In this document: positions 11,913 through 24,970 of the stretch, one piece after another
Layout of the letters: each line of letters begins with the position of its first letter
Numbering within the stretch: the first letter of the stretch is position 1
DNA from: Stenopsyche tienmushanensis
Lineage: Eukaryota; Arthropoda; Insecta; Trichoptera; Stenopsychidae
Assembly (NCBI GenBank): GCA_008973525.1
Contig: WACJ01000048.1
Span: 1,178,001 to 1,242,000, forward strand
Direction: 5' to 3'
DNA length: 64,000 nt
Notes under the pieces: model-generated
Told to the model about the DNA's origin: nothing
What the model saw: the letters and a program-made list of their open reading frames with translations, nothing else
Databases searched by the model: none
Made by a program: the position numbers and the translations under genes

Positions 11913-12188
11913 GGGTATTGTAGGACCATCATCAGCTCTATGATTGACACAAACCAGGGTCACAATCCTCAGTTAAGCGAGACATGACGCATTATATTAG
12001 CGAATTATTTTAAAGATATTCTGAATAAAAACACCATCAATCAATTTTTTTAAATTTGTTTCCAAAGCATTCAAAATGAAAAGAAATCATCATATAAAAT
12101 TATATATATTTTTTCTCATCGATTTATAAATATAAATACATGAAATGCAACGTCTACAAACATATATTATCGTCGATCGAATTCCTAA

Positions 12189-15112
12189 TTAGGCGTTGAC
12201 TTTTAATTCGACAATATTAACACTCACATCCTCGATCAGATCTGCAATTTTGGCTTTTTTTCGTCCGTTTCGCACAAAAACTTTATCCCCGTGAGCTATA
12301 TCCATATGTTGGGTCAATCTACCCACGCTTGTGAATCGTCTGAAGCAGACTTTGCATTCCGGCGCGTCCGAACTGTCTTTGATGAATTTTTTGACTTTGC
12401 CTGTAACCAAAGGAGTTGTCTGAACTCTCTTCAGGGAATAATGTTTATGCTTATAATGGGTTTTTAAATTATCGACACTTAAAAAGCTTTCACTACATAA
12501 TCCACATTTCCAACCGTTTTCAGATTTATGCGAAGCAAAATGTTTGTCTTTATCTTCGTTTGTACTACATTTAATCCCACATACTTCGCATTCCAATCTT
12601 TTTGAGTGGTACTGTAATTCGTGTTGAAGAAGTTGTTCTTTGTGCGTGAATGATATTCCGCAACAAACAGTGCAGTTTAGTTTGTCAATTTTTTGCCCAT
12701 TACTTGTACCCTGTAAATGATTTTCTTTGTGCTTGTCTTCTAAATCAATATTATCGACGTTAATACTAGTTGAGTCTTTGATTTCATTTGAATTGGTTTG
12801 ATCGCTGAATTTATTTTTCCGTTTTTTATGCTTTCTTGATATATTTTTGGCTAAAAAATCTTGAAACGTGATTTTATCCCATACGTCATTATTCGTCTCA
12901 GGTAAAATCCATTCGGCTATGATAATTGCTTCGTCTGGAACTATTTCATCTTCTTCTAAATCAAATCGTTTTAATACGATATCTTCAAATTGTGTCATAT
13001 TTATTTCCCTTTTTTTCAATACATCTTTTAAAGCTGCTTTAATTGAATTGTTTTCAAAAAGACTAAGTATGTTACCATCTTCTTTTTCGGGAATGACATA
13101 ATAATTATTCTCTTTCAAGCACGTTTCTGAATCACTAATAGATTCTTGAGATTTACTTTGGATTTCTTCTAATATAATATCATCTGACTCATCTGCATTG
13201 ATTTGTTTTATAGCGTCTTTTAAGCATATATCATCGTCTGTTGAAAAATTTGATGAATTATTCTGTTTTTCGTCGTCATCCTTATCATCCAAAAATGCAG
13301 CACGTTTTTTCTTCCGTTTTCTTCCTTTTTTCTCTTTATTAGCTTTTAATTTGGCAGAACTATAATTAATATTTGGAAGCAAATCATTTTTTATTTTCTT
13401 AATTTTCCCTCCATTAATAATTTTACTCTCTTTGATTATAAGTTTTATGCGAGATCTCATTGTGGATACAAAATACCTAAAAATATTATCTTTTGGTGTA
13501 AATACATTAGTAGTTATGCTATTTAGCATCGATAATGAAGTTTTTAAATAACGTTTGGCACTTTTTAATCTCTTGGCTGCAACTAATTCCATTATTGACT
13601 TCTCTACTTGAAGTATATCATCCCACTGTTTATATAATATACTTTGACTGTCTTCAGAAACCTAAAAAATACAAGAATAGAATATGCTCAATATTATAAA
13701 CATAGTTTCAACAAATCCTCATGAGACAAGCACGAGGGTAGTCCAAAAAGTACCCGACTTAACAAAAAATTTGGAAAAAATATCTTTACACTTGAGTCTC
13801 GTATAACACGGTAATATGGTTCCGCAAAAACATCGTGTAATATAAAAAACTTTGTGTACAAACTAACACTTTGACGCACTCAGCCATCAAATCCCATCAT
13901 ACGTCAGCTTATTGCACTAGATAAGTCTATGCAAACCATCTCTCTCTTTGTTCGTATGTAATGCGCTGCCATACCGTTCATCAAATTGCGATAAAACTTC
14001 GTCCACTTATTGCTAAGGATTGTGCGAGTAACATAGGCATAATCTATAAAAAACAATGTTTGTTTGTCCGTATTTAATGCAATTCCATATCGTTCATCCG
14101 ATTGCGATAAAACTTTATCAATTTACTATTTACACTTGCGGGAATAACATAGGCATAGTAAAAATATTGTATGGATATTGGCGCATATTGGTCTGGTGAA
14201 ATGAAGTTTGGGCTGCTAGGACGGAGAGAGAAAGGATGCGCACGCAATACAGTGGTTAAGTCAGTCTTCGCAGCCATTTTTTATTGATTTCATCATTCAT
14301 CACTGTAAAACATCGCCAAATACTTGGTTGTGAGCAAATGCAGCATCCATCTTGCGCACAGCTTTCTCATGTACAAATTTTCAGTCAATATGCAATGTAA
14401 AGCACTTTTTAAAATGCCTAACAGGCGGGACTCCCGGGAAAGGAGTGGACTCCTCTAATAACGAAGAATCTATCTCGGTTTTAATATTGGTTGGACTGAG
14501 ACCTTTCAAATAAAAGTATGATGAACAATTTGATCCATGTTTACAAATTCACTGAGAATGTTCACTATTGATGGTTGCCAAACAAATACTAAACAACATA
14601 GAGTCAACAACATAGTATTTTTTTATTTTAATAACAACCACCATCTATATATCAGGTTGGATACTTCTGGGACTACCCTCGTAATAGGGAAAAATATGCA
14701 TTCCCGTATAAAATGTATTGATAACAATGATAAGAAATAATAACGATCCGTGTTTATAATGTATAGAAATAAATGATCCTCTACAAAACTATAATGTAAT
14801 CACCTGTATTTCTTCGTGTTCTTCAACAATATGTACCATTAGTTCTTCGATATCAGAAAACCACAATAAACACTTCTCACAATTGAAGAATCTATCCGAT
14901 TGTGAATCATAGGAATAAAATGCATCATTAGCATATGCATTTTCAGTGGTTTCGACATTAGAGAAGATTTGTTGAACGAGAGACATGCACTCGCCATAGT
15001 TTTTTTCCTCCGATGAATGATTATTTTTCTTCTCATCTTTCTTACTATTGCTTAATTTAGTCTCCGCTAGCATTTTTTCATCTTTTTCGACATCTACAGA
15101 GGCTGAATTCAT
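12189..15112 (-). CDS. C2H2 zinc-finger protein, two exons
   Basis: Exon 1 is 15112-14804 (103 codons) and exon 2 is 13661-12189. The donor (CAG|GTGATT) and acceptor (TTTTTAG|GTT) join in phase 0 to give 593 aa. One C2H2 finger lies at residues 78-99 (C78, C81, H94, H99). A long charged linker contains a KKGRKRKKKR nuclear-localisation-like stretch. Four more fingers follow at about 430-575: CTVC..HELQYH, CEVC..HFASH, CGLC..HYKHKH and CKVC..HMDIAH. The spacers are not the TGEKP type, so regular tandem DNA reading is uncertain. A nuclear DNA- or protein-binding regulator is likely; no specific ortholog is recognised. The 1.1-kb intron is filled by a TIR-bounded element. The gene converges on the M1-like gene and diverges from the SLC25A44 gene. 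Confidence 0.9.
13732..14692. mobile_element. mariner-type element with TIRs, in an intron
   Basis: The left end reads ACGAGGGTAGTCCAAAAAGT. The right end, reversed, reads ACGAGGGTAGTCCCAGAAGT. These are inverted terminal repeats about 28 bp long bounding about 960 bp. The interior is non-coding and carries a nested repeat dimer (13947-14171). A block around 14490-14620 (ACCTTTCAAATAAAAGTATG and following) is also found at 28360-28480. A related single terminus (AGTCCAAGAAGTACCTGACT) begins the mariner remnant at 28998. It occupies most of the zinc-finger gene's only intron. Confidence 0.65.
13947..14171 (+). repeat. tandem dimer of the dispersed repeat
   Basis: Two monomers of about 112-115 bp in tandem. 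Each contains a TAATGCxxTxCCATA(C/T)CG word, a GATTGCGATAAAACTT word and ends ACATAGGCATAxT. It is nested inside the TIR element of the zinc-finger intron and continues into an extra tail (GCGCATATTGGTCTGGTGAA) shared with 19515-19600. Confidence 0.8.
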
Positions 15113-15226
15113 TTTATGTAGGAACTATCTTGTTTAATTCTGTAAATAAATAAGCAATTAGTTCAACAGTTAAATTTATTTGAAACAAAAACATATATAA
15201 AAACTATTATAATCGGAATGCATTAT

Positions 15227-15260
15227 ATTACGGGGACCCGAAAGTATTTGTACGTAGCCA
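15227..15260 (+). repeat. solo mariner-like terminus
   Basis: GGGGACCCGAAAGTATTTGT just upstream of the zinc-finger start resembles the inverted ends of the element at 61292-62320 (GGACCCGAAAGTA). No partner end was found nearby, so it is probably a truncated copy. Confidence 0.4.
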
Positions 15261-15529
15261 GTTTGTGTCTGGCACATTGCAAACACATTTGAAACTCATG
15301 AGAAAAACAAATAGGATTAGTGTTATGATGTAGAATGGCACGCCTTGACCAAACACACAAAAACGAGTAATGAAACACATGCCTAGCCTTCTTGACAACA
15401 ACAAAATAATCCCTTTTAAAATAGCAATGATAAAAAATGGTTCATTTACGAAAAAATCAACAACTTTTTCAAAAAAACAAAACCCTATTCCAACACCTAA
15501 GCCCGGAATGGTTATAAAAAGGTTCTTTT

Positions 15530-15748
15530 ATGGATCTAGCCTTTGCTGATGACATCAACGTCATGGCCAAATCGATATCGGAGGCTTTGGCGGGGCTTAT
15601 GTCTATCGACAGAGCTGCTGTTAGTTTTGGCATAAAAATTAACCACGAAAAAACCAAATATATGATGATATCGAGGGTGAATGTTGGAATCTCAGCAATA
15701 AAATCATTAGAGTACAAATACCATAACGCCATCCTCAAAGAGAACTAA
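15530..15748 (+). mobile_element. LINE reverse-transcriptase fragment
   Basis: The frame reads DLAFADDINVMAKS, then FGIKINHEKTKYMMISR and LEYKYHNAILKEN. The FADDI box, the KTKYM motif and the following F-KY-L-x-L position are the palm and thumb region of non-LTR reverse transcriptases. It is closely related to the longer fragment at 31682-32362 (FADDIDVMVKS..KTKLMTVSR). Only about 70 codons survive. Confidence 0.7.
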
Positions 15749-15769
15749 ATGAATAAAAAAAGAACCTCC

Positions 15770-17650
15770 AGGATTCAACCAGGGACGAGGCTCAGGATAG
15801 ACAAATGCATTGTCGGTGGCCGAGGTTCAATTATAGGCCTATAGGAGCCACTCAAAGTAAGAAGTATTAAAAAACGAGAATTAAACTGGGAAGTGTAACG
15901 AATCTTTCTTATTCGCCGGACCTCGCCCCAATGGATTTCCACCTTCTTAGGTCCATGGAGCATATATTTTTATGGAAAAATACACATTAAAACATTTGTT
16001 TCCTTGTATTATTATTTCGTTTAAGTGCTCTCTTCATAAAAGATAGATCGAGAACCCAATAAGATTTACTGGTTAAAAAATTACATGTTTTTCATAGTAA
16101 TTCAACATTATGGAGCCTTACAACAAATATTATGGAGCGTTATAGCAATATAATGTACGATTCCATGCTTAAAATACACCCATGCCTAGTTATGATGGAT
16201 ATTTATTATACATGGAATTTCACTTAATAAGAGCAAGAAAAACATCTACAAATTAAATTTATGCAGTAAGAATTTGTAAATTAATAAGACATCGTATATT
16301 CCCATGAAATAATACCCAATGGAATTAAAATGAGATAATTTACAATGAACAAAATGCGAAAAATAATTTTTTAAGCACATATATGCAACGGTTACAAATT
16401 GATAACTTATCAAATGTGTACTTTAAACAAATAACGTCGTTAATATATCAAAAGCAAACATTATTTCTTAAATAAGAACAGCAAATTCTATCTGATAAAG
16501 ACACCATCAAAAGCGCACCTCAACAATAAAACAAAGCATTCACAATGGCAAAATATGGATCCTTCTTTTTTCATCTGGTTCTTAAATTTACAATGGTAAT
16601 TACTAAAATGGAATTTATTTGAATGAATGGATCTTAAGGGTATTTAAATATGCTAATATTGCTTTTATGCAGTGTAGTAGTTTTATTAAATTATATGCTT
16701 TTCTATGTAAAATGTACCAAACATACTATGAACGAATTGTATAGGGATTTATTTTAATATGTTGACTTTGTTGCATAAATAAATCAATTACGCTAAACAA
16801 GACAAGGGTCATGTCAATTAAAATAATGATTCAACTTTGAATATATTTGCATAATTGGTTATCAAATATATGTCCAATGTGCCAAGTAGTAAAATGTCAC
16901 ATTCTTATCAATGGATGTTAGAATTGGTGTAACACGTAATCCATTAGTATTATTTATCATGGATAAATAATGCAAACGCACTATTTTATCTCCATTTGAA
17001 AGAATCACGAAGAAATACGAATCTATTTCAATATTATGATTAAAATTTGAAACTTGAAGTGAATAAGATCAAAGTGCTAATGAATGATTTTCCTAAATAT
17101 TAAAACATTTGAAATTCTGCATATAATTTACAGCTAAAGAAAAAAAAACAATGAATAAAATGTGCAACCGAATGTAAACAAACTAACCACCATTCAACTG
17201 ACTCTTCCATTTTTTTTTATAAATTCAATGAACGTGAGGTCTAAACACACCAATGTGTCTAAAATTTTCAAAGGGTTTCTTTGCACTTTTTTATGTGGCT
17301 TTTAGCAATCTGTGTGTTTTAATTTTTGTTGTTGTTATTAATTTAATTTAAAATTTCTCTATGCAATTAAGTTGCAAGATCACAAATATTAAAATAAATC
17401 ATGTCATAAATTCAATTTAAAATAATCAATAAATATAAAATTATTAACCGTACTGTATGTGTATTTAAAAAAATATACGCATAAAAAGTACAAAAACATT
17501 ACGAACAGATTATTTATTTTTCATCTTTATCATGAAATTTTTTTTAAAATTAAATTGAAAAAAAATTAAATTTAAATTGATGCAAAGTCTATGCGTTTAT
17601 CGATTAATATTTGAAATAACGAAAGTAAATCGATATTCGATAGATTTTTA
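15770..17650. other. AT-rich gene-free interval
   Basis: About 1.9 kb between the divergent zinc-finger and SLC25A44 genes. A possible short repeat lies at 15780-15860. The rest is low-complexity AT-rich DNA without coding signals, apart from the promoter patch described next. Confidence 0.5.
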
Positions 17651-17659
17651 TTAAATTAT

Positions 17660-18281
17660 GAAAAATTTATGTCGAATATTCGTCGCCTGTCATAGGTCGT
17701 GTTTTTATTATAATCTATGGCCGGAATAACACTGCGCTGAGACCAATTAGATATGTCATTGACGATGGAGGGCTGTTCAGAATGAAGTGTACGAATGACG
17801 AAGGCGGGGTGAAGGCTGCACCTGCCGCGGCGCTTCATCAAGTAAGACCGCCCTATAACCGTCCGATTTGTCGTCACCCTCGTTTGCAACAGTCTAACCT
17901 TTATCGTTTTCAGGTCTAGGCCACGACCTTAACATTCGTATGTAGTTAACATCGACTGGGTTATTTTCGGTGAAATTGCCGCGAGCTTAATTATATATGG
18001 TCTCGTATTCTTTTATGTATCATTTGCTTTGGTTCATTTAGTTTTTTTCCATCGAATTTCCTTCGTTCAGATTTAAAATGATGTCATCCGAGATTTGAGG
18101 AAAAATTTACTTTAGCATCTTATAACATTGAGGAATTATTAATAAAAGCGCATTAAATTGCGGGATTAATTTAATATATTTGAGTGTTTTTTTTTATTTT
18201 TTAGATGATTCAATTATTGAGCAGAGAATAAATAAACAATAAGCTTTTATCGTAAAGCAATATTATTTTGTCAGCGAGTTC
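17660..18281 (+). promoter_or_regulatory. putative promoter and 5' UTR of the SLC25A44 gene
   Basis: A GC-richer, non-repetitive patch (17680-17940) precedes the carrier gene. It contains a donor-like CATCAAGTAAGACC near 17838 and an acceptor-like TTTTCAG near 17914, compatible with a small 5' UTR intron. No TATA box is assigned. This is inference from composition and position only. Confidence 0.3.
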
Positions 18282-21200
18282 ATGATGTCTTTCCCCGTCG
18301 TAGATAGTCCACCTCCTCAGATTATCACAACAATAGAATGGGATATGATGGACAAAAAAAAGTTTTTTCCATTATCAATGCTGAGTAGTTTCAGCGGTAA
18401 GCTTTGCGTTTTTAAACGGTGTATCAGTTATTTAAATTTTTAATAAACATTCATTTGTTTTTTAATTATTTTATTTATTACACTAAAGATAATAATATGA
18501 TTGTGACAAATAGAACGTAAAGATAATTCACAAACAGCTTAATTAAGATTATTTTTTTATGTTACTTAATTTTTATTCTATGTCATAAACAAGTTTATTT
18601 TCAATAGTTCGGTGTGCTCTTTATCCGTTGACGTTGATTAAAACTCAACTACAATTGCAACGACGCCGGGAAGCATATTCAGGAGTTATAGACGCTGCTA
18701 CTAAAATTTATCGCAGTGGAGGACCAGGTGCTCTCTATCGTGGCTTTTGGATTTCTTCTGTTAGTAATATTTTTCATCATAATTTCTATTTTAATACTAA
18801 TATGATTACTTGTTGTAAATATTGGATTAATATTTATAGCCGCAGATAGTTTCCAGTGTTTTTTATATCTCTACATATGAAGGCGTACGACACGTACTGG
18901 GAATGAAAGATGTTAGCACTAAAATTAAAGTAAGATATAAGTTATTCGTTATTGAAATGTATTAGAGCTATAAATATATGTATTATGCACTTTACAAATG
19001 TATTCAGATTAGTATTGATAAGATATTTCTATAGCTCAAACTGGCTCTCAGGTCAATTAATTTTTACTATTGTTATGTATGTAGAAGGAACGTCTCTTAA
19101 GATGATTTATGTGCATATAAAACAATTGTAAATTACTATAGACATTCAAATTTTTTCCTTTTTTGTGTTTATTATAGCATGTCAGATAACATGCTTGGTT
19201 AATAAGAGAGTGATTCAAATATAACCAGGGATTTTGCTATACAATTTTATAATTCTTCTAATATATAAAAAATAATTTCTGTTTGCTCGTATGTAATGCG
19301 CTGCCATACCGCTCATCAGATTGTGATAAAACTTTGGCCATTTATTGTTAAAGATTGCGCGAATAACATAGGCATAGTCTAATATACAAAAATAAAATTT
19401 TGTTTGTTCATATTTTATGGACTGCCATACCATATATTGGATTGCAATAAAACTTTGTCAATTTACTGTTTGTACTTGCGGGAACAACATAGGCATAGTT
19501 AAAGTATTGCATGGATGTTGACGCATATTGCTTTGGTAAAATGAAATTTGGGCTACGAAGACAGGGAGAGAAAGGATGCACGTGAAATGCGTTGGTTAAG
19601 TAGGTCTTCAAGACGAGAGCGAATGTTTGGATCCCAGCCCTTGAATCCGTTAAAGAAAAAAGGTGAGAAGTAGCATCCTCTGTTGATTATTACCATATTT
19701 TTACTATGCCTATGTTATTCCCACAAGTGTAAACAGTAAGTTGAAAAAATTTTATCGCAATCGAATGAACGGTATGGAAGCGCATTAAATACAGACAAAC
19801 AAACATTGATTTTTATATATTAGAAGACTATGCCTATGTTACTCACGCAATCCTTAGCAATAAATGGACGAAGTTTTATCGCAATCTGATGAACAGCATG
19901 GCAGCGCATTACATACGAACAAAGAGAGATTAATTTTTATATATTAGATATCTCTAATAAATTTGTACGGAATATATTTAAATCGCCCTCGTACAATTAA
20001 TATACAGTGAATTAATATTATTTTAATAAAACTTTTTAGACTTTCATAGCTGGTGGGTGCGCTTCGTTAGTAAGTCAGACTATTATAGTTCCTTTTGATG
20101 TACTCAGTCAGCATATGATGGTGTTGGGACTGGTTGCTCGTGCTGATAAATCCGGCGGCCATATGGTAAAATAATCGCTAACTAAAAAACAATCATTTTA
20201 AATAAATTGTCTTATTTCAAATTGTGTTTTATGATTTTTTTTAGATTGGCTTAAATCCTTTAGGTATTGAAATTAAGCCTGAACAATCACGCTTGCGGTT
20301 ATCCTATGAAATTGCCCATAAAATATATGAACATGATGGTTTTCGGGGTTATTACAGAGGATATTTTGCATCCTTGGTGGCTTACGTGCCTAATTCCGCT
20401 CTTTGGTGGGTCTTCTATCATATGTATCAAGGTATTTATATTCTCGTTTTGAATCTTTATATAAATATGCATTGAAAACTATTCTACTTTTAATGGGATT
20501 ACATGGGTTTTGACCAGCCGGGAGCATCGCACTTTCAACGCTTTTTCTCTATTTACGAGGCATGTCAAGACATACATGGTATAGATTTGACTGAAAACAG
20601 TATTATTTTGCATATTTAAATCCATGTAACTCCTGAATGCATGTCATATTATAGTCATTGACGTCGAAGAGAATCTGATCTAATTTAATATATGAAAGTG
20701 CATCATGGTGATAGAATTCTACATTAGTATTTACATTTTTAAAACTTATTTTTTCTATTTAACAGATAAACTTTTAGAAATCTGTCCAGATTGGTTCTCA
20801 CATCTACTTATTCAATGCGCAGCTGGAACTCTCGGGGGCTTTACTACAACAATACTAACAAATCCCTTAGATATTGTGAGAGCTCGGTTACAGGTATACT
20901 TTTTTGAATACCAATATTTGAAATTTTCATTAAAAAAATAGCTTTGCAGTATCATAATTTTTTTTAAAAATCAAATTAACATGCTATAAAATATAACGGA
21001 ACTCAAATTTCATTCACTCCGTCATAGCGGATATAACCGGATGGCAATCAATTTATTTAAAGGCTATTTTCATTACTGCAAATAATTTTTGTACATACAA
21101 ATGTCATCAGCCTACCCGAAATAGTCTTTCAATTTAGAGGGTGTTTTCTATTACCCATTATTCTAATTTCTTGCCATCAGACCATTTTCGCATGTAGATT

Positions 21201-22205
21201 CATCATTTCACTATCAGAGTGCCTTGTAAAAACTGTTCTTATTAGTAAATTGCTAGGACACATAAGTCGCCTTTAGATAATCAAATATATAAGTCAAAAC
21301 AACTTTTTACGCATTTCTAAATTCGCTGGCAGTTAAGAGTTTAACCCATTTGGAATGGAGAGCAGACATGCTATACTCTAATGTAAATTCGCATTTCTGT
21401 CAGCTCCACCGCAGTGTGTAACAATCGTGATAATGAAGCAAGCTCAATAAATGAACCTGAACACTGTTGATAGCACACAATATTCATTCATTTCTTCGGA
21501 ACATTTCTTAATGTTCAAATTGCATGGCATTTGCTTTCTGTTGTTCAGCTATTTTTGCCTATTAATGTGTTGCGAAAATAAAAGGACAGGTTTACCGTGC
21601 AAGTCTACCAGTTTAATTCTGAAGGAATAAATTTTGCAAAGGAAACTCAGTTAATGACGCCACTCAAGAACAGTCAAGGGCGAATAACAAAATTGGTCAA
21701 CGATAAGAATGATGCGAATATCTTAGTTATCAAAACAAACGCCTGTTCTCAAGACAACACGAACAATCGAGCTTTGACTTCTAGACACTCATTCTGTTCT
21801 TAAACCTTGTTCGTAACAAAGTGACATAGTGAATTGTGAGCAGAATGAAGTGCTTTTTGAAAAATATCATTAATATTTATATTTTTATTATCATACAAGT
21901 TTTATTTTGATTTTACATAATGATTTTAAATAAAGCCTATAGATGAAACACAAAGTTATTCCCATTCAATAAATAAACGTTTATGAAAATAATTTTGCTT
22001 ATGATTTAAGGTACAAAGATTAGATTCAATGAGGACAGCTTTCAAAGAACTCTGGGCTGAAGAAGGTGCTAATGGTCTTTTTGCTAAAGGACTTTCAGCT
22101 CGTCTGGTACAATCTGCAAGTTTCTCCTTCAGCATCATTCTTGGCTATGAAACAATCAAAAGATTGGCCGTCAACGATGAATATAAATTATCAGTGAGAT
22201 GGTGA
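18282..22205 (+). CDS. SLC25A44: mitochondrial carrier, SLC25A44 ortholog
   Basis: Seven exons: 18282-18396, 18608-18759, 18840-18929, 20040-20165, 20245-20431, 20766-20893, 22011-22205. They total 993 nt, 330 aa. SLC25A44 is an inner-membrane carrier implicated in branched-chain amino-acid import into mitochondria. The N-terminus TIEWDMMDKKKFFPL and the blocks YRGFWISS, STYEGVRHVL and VPFDVLSQH are characteristic of this subfamily. Three repeats carry the carrier signature at residues 45-50 (PLTLIK), 137-142 (PFDVLS) and 257-262 (PLDIVR); only the third is fully canonical. Repeat-specific YRGF/YRGY/AKG loops are present. Start: ATGATG at 18282, with the second ATG equally possible. Intron 3 holds an inverted pair of repeat dimers and intron 6 a dispersed repeat. 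Length and phases are complete, so the gene looks functional. Confidence 0.93.
19281..19511 (+). repeat. repeat dimer, forward arm
   Basis: Two tandem monomers in intron 3 of the carrier gene, with ATGCGCTGCCATACCG, a TTATTG block and ACATAGGCATAGT. Together with 19696-19925 this makes an inverted repeat of about 215-bp arms separated by about 185 bp. Confidence 0.8.
19696..19925 (-). repeat. repeat dimer, reverse arm
   Basis: Reverse-oriented tandem dimer of the same family (ACTATGCCTATGTTA at both monomer starts, then TTTATCGCAATC). It pairs with the forward dimer at 19281-19511. Confidence 0.8.
21507..21766 (+). repeat. dispersed repeat with conserved open frame, copy 1
   Basis: 260 bp in intron 6 of the carrier gene, very similar to 35654-35910. 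Both copies keep an open frame of about 55 codons (VYQFNSEGINFAKE..SQGRITKLVNDKND). Many differences between the copies fall at positions that keep similar residues. No known domain is recognised; probably a fragment of an old mobile element. Confidence 0.65.
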
Positions 22206-22236
22206 TATTTCGTCTCGGATTTTATTAAAATTATTT

Positions 22237-22242
22237 AATAAA
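22237..22242 (+). terminator. poly(A) signal of the SLC25A44 gene
   Basis: AATAAA 32 bases after the stop codon of the carrier gene. Many further AATAAA words occur in the AT-rich DNA to 25.2 kb, so longer 3' UTRs are possible. Confidence 0.5.
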
Positions 22243-23450
22243 AAGTGAATATTCCGAAGAGTACTATTTTGTTAGTGATGTTTGTGGCTTAAAGTCGCTT
22301 TAAATAAATTTGAATTATTCCAATTGGAAAACTTTTAGACACAATAACAAATTTAGACGAATTAAGCCTATTTTGTAATGCAACACATTTTGCTATATCG
22401 ACAAGCTTTAAGCGTTTAGATTCGACCTTTGAATCTAAATCAAAAACATTGGGTGAAACTGATTCTTCTCGCCCTTTGGGACAATAATAACGGGATAAAG
22501 ATAGATCTGAATTGATTGGTTCGAATGAACGACATAGAATCTTTAATGTTCTTATCTCGACGAATAAGTTCCGAAGAAAGTGTTCATTTGAAGCTCTAAT
22601 ATACGTGAAAATGCCTTCAATATAATCTTTATTGATTCCGAACTAAAACCTATCTCATTTTACCAATTATGTAATGATATTTTTATAACGTTATTTTAGA
22701 TGTTTTTGAATTTAAATTGTTGAATTCTTGTATGTAAAATGATCTTTTTTGTGAGGTTTTAGATGTGTATTTTAACAATTATTTATTGACTAATAGACGA
22801 TATTGAATGGATGTTTAGCTATCCGTTTTAAATTATATTTGTTATTTTGGTTATCTACATTCATAGCAATCACTTCTAATTTATTAAGTAAATAAAAATA
22901 TTTGCAATATACGTTTTGGCTTTTTAAGCAATATGTGATACTTAAATTTATTACCGTTGTACAGGTGAGGAATATGAAATATTTACTTAAAAGTTTATTC
23001 AATTGATATTGAAGAAATCGGGGTAGTTTTAATTAGTTCGCATGCTTAGAAAATGTATACTTTTACAATTTTCGAATATCGTGTATTTCTGAATGTGTAT
23101 CTTCAATATGTATCATTTCGACTTAAAAATCTCTATAGAATTATTTTTATGATTTGCGACTATTCACGAAGATGTTATAAATGTGATCAAATTAGATTGC
23201 GGTGATATTGAATAGGATTTCTTTTTACATGGCACATGTAAATATAACGGTTACCTAATTCAACTTTATGAAACATTATTTCTTTCGTATGTTCCTAATG
23301 TATATTTGTCTAGCTTAGGTATTGTTTGGTTTCAAAATTTAAAGGGTAGTTATTTAATAAGTTTTAGGCTAATATTTAAAAATAAATGGTAGCAATATTG
23401 CTGTTCTGAATTTATTTCATAGTTGGCTACTGTACTAGAGCAGCGGTTCT

Positions 23451-23640
23451 TAAACTTTTATAGTCCGCGGACAACTCAACGTGGGCAAACCCCAACCCAA
23501 CATTTTACATTGTTCTAGAGACTTCTATTTTAAAACAAACAAACATTTCTTAGACAAAATAAATCTAATAATGTTTTCTGTAAATAATTCTACGAAAATA
23601 TCCTGTTCAAGTATAGATAAATGTTTTTTATATTTTTGCA
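23451..23640 (+). mobile_element. hAT-type non-autonomous element fragment
   Basis: Starts CAGCGGTTCTTAAACTTTTA followed by TAGTCCGCGGAC. This is the terminus also seen, inverted, at 53531 and 57578. The interior shares the TCTGTAAATAATTC and CCTGTTCAAGTATAG words with 57318-57578. The far end is not identifiable. CAG..CTG ends are typical of hAT elements. Confidence 0.55.
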
Positions 23641-24970
23641 AACCTCCAGAGGATATTTATGAATGTATACAATAAAAATAATCACAAGCTTTCCTTCAAT
23701 TGCCGTACAGAATTGTCTAAAATTAATTGTAATTATATATGACCAATTTAAATATAATAATTTTTAAATTTCTAACAATACGATTGAAAAATTCATATAA
23801 ACCCTTTGATTAATGAGTTAATTTTTGTACTGAACAATTCCGAGAGAGTGAGAAAACAATAAAACATATTGTGTTAGAAATAGAAGTAAGTCATCGTTAA
23901 TAAAGCACTGTCCGCAACATGTGAGTGCATACTCATCAAATGGATAAACATGCATTACTGTAAATGTTTACATCCCAAAAAATTTTGTATGTGGTCATAA
24001 ATTGTATGTTTCTATAATATTTCAATCTGTATACACAATATTAAGACTAGTCTTGAAGAGTACCTGCCTATTTTTTTATAAATAAAATCAATATCCCAAT
24101 GTATTTTAAGATTTTATGCATACAATAGTATTTTATTAATTGCAATTTGTCCGTTGGATTTATTTATTTGTCGTTGATGCAGAAGTAACGAATTGATATC
24201 AAGTGTGTTTGTAATTCGAAGATGATCTATTATTATTTAATGTGAGTGATATTGAATTAATATTCATCTATGCGTGTCTCAAATGATGTCGTAATATTAA
24301 ACCTCATGTTTATTATATGATAAATTTAATCAAACAAAGAGAAAACCTTATATGATTCAAATGAGGAGTTTTTCTATATTTATATTAGTATACATTTAAT
24401 CAGAAAATTGAGTGTATCTCGATCTAGATCTGCCTAAATATTGCAATAATTAAAATTTTAATATGTACTAATCAAAAATGTATGTCCAACTATTATAAAC
24501 TGCAATAATTTCAGGATCCGGTTAATCAAGACTGTTAATAGCCGCATTGTTTGATTCTTCAATCGTATTGATGAGATTTTTATGTGCAATTTTTTTTTGT
24601 AAAATAATCAAGTACGGATTAAAATATTCACATGCATAAAACGCGCAATGAAAAACTCTAAATGCTTATAAAAATCCGTTAAACCACAGTCTTATAGCGT
24701 CAATTCTTCGAGGTAATCTTGAGATAGAATATCTCATTTAAATTTATGAGCGCATCATTGCGTCGATTGCAAAGTTCGCTTTTAAAAATAGAAAATTATT
24801 GCTTTTTTTGCAAAATCTTATGTATTTTGAAAAGTCTTACATTCCTTTTGAATTATATTTATATGAAAACGTGCAATGAGTATTATTATTTGTTGTAAAC
24901 TCATCGTAAATATATATATGTATGTTTAACAGATACAATCACATTGTAAATATTTTAAACATTTTTTTTT

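Noticed and set aside
12868..13101. 77-codon plus-strand frame
   Set aside because: Antisense to exon 2 of the zinc-finger gene.
15780..15930. SINE-like segment with a B-box-like GGTTCAATT
   Set aside because: No matching A box, tail or target duplication was found.
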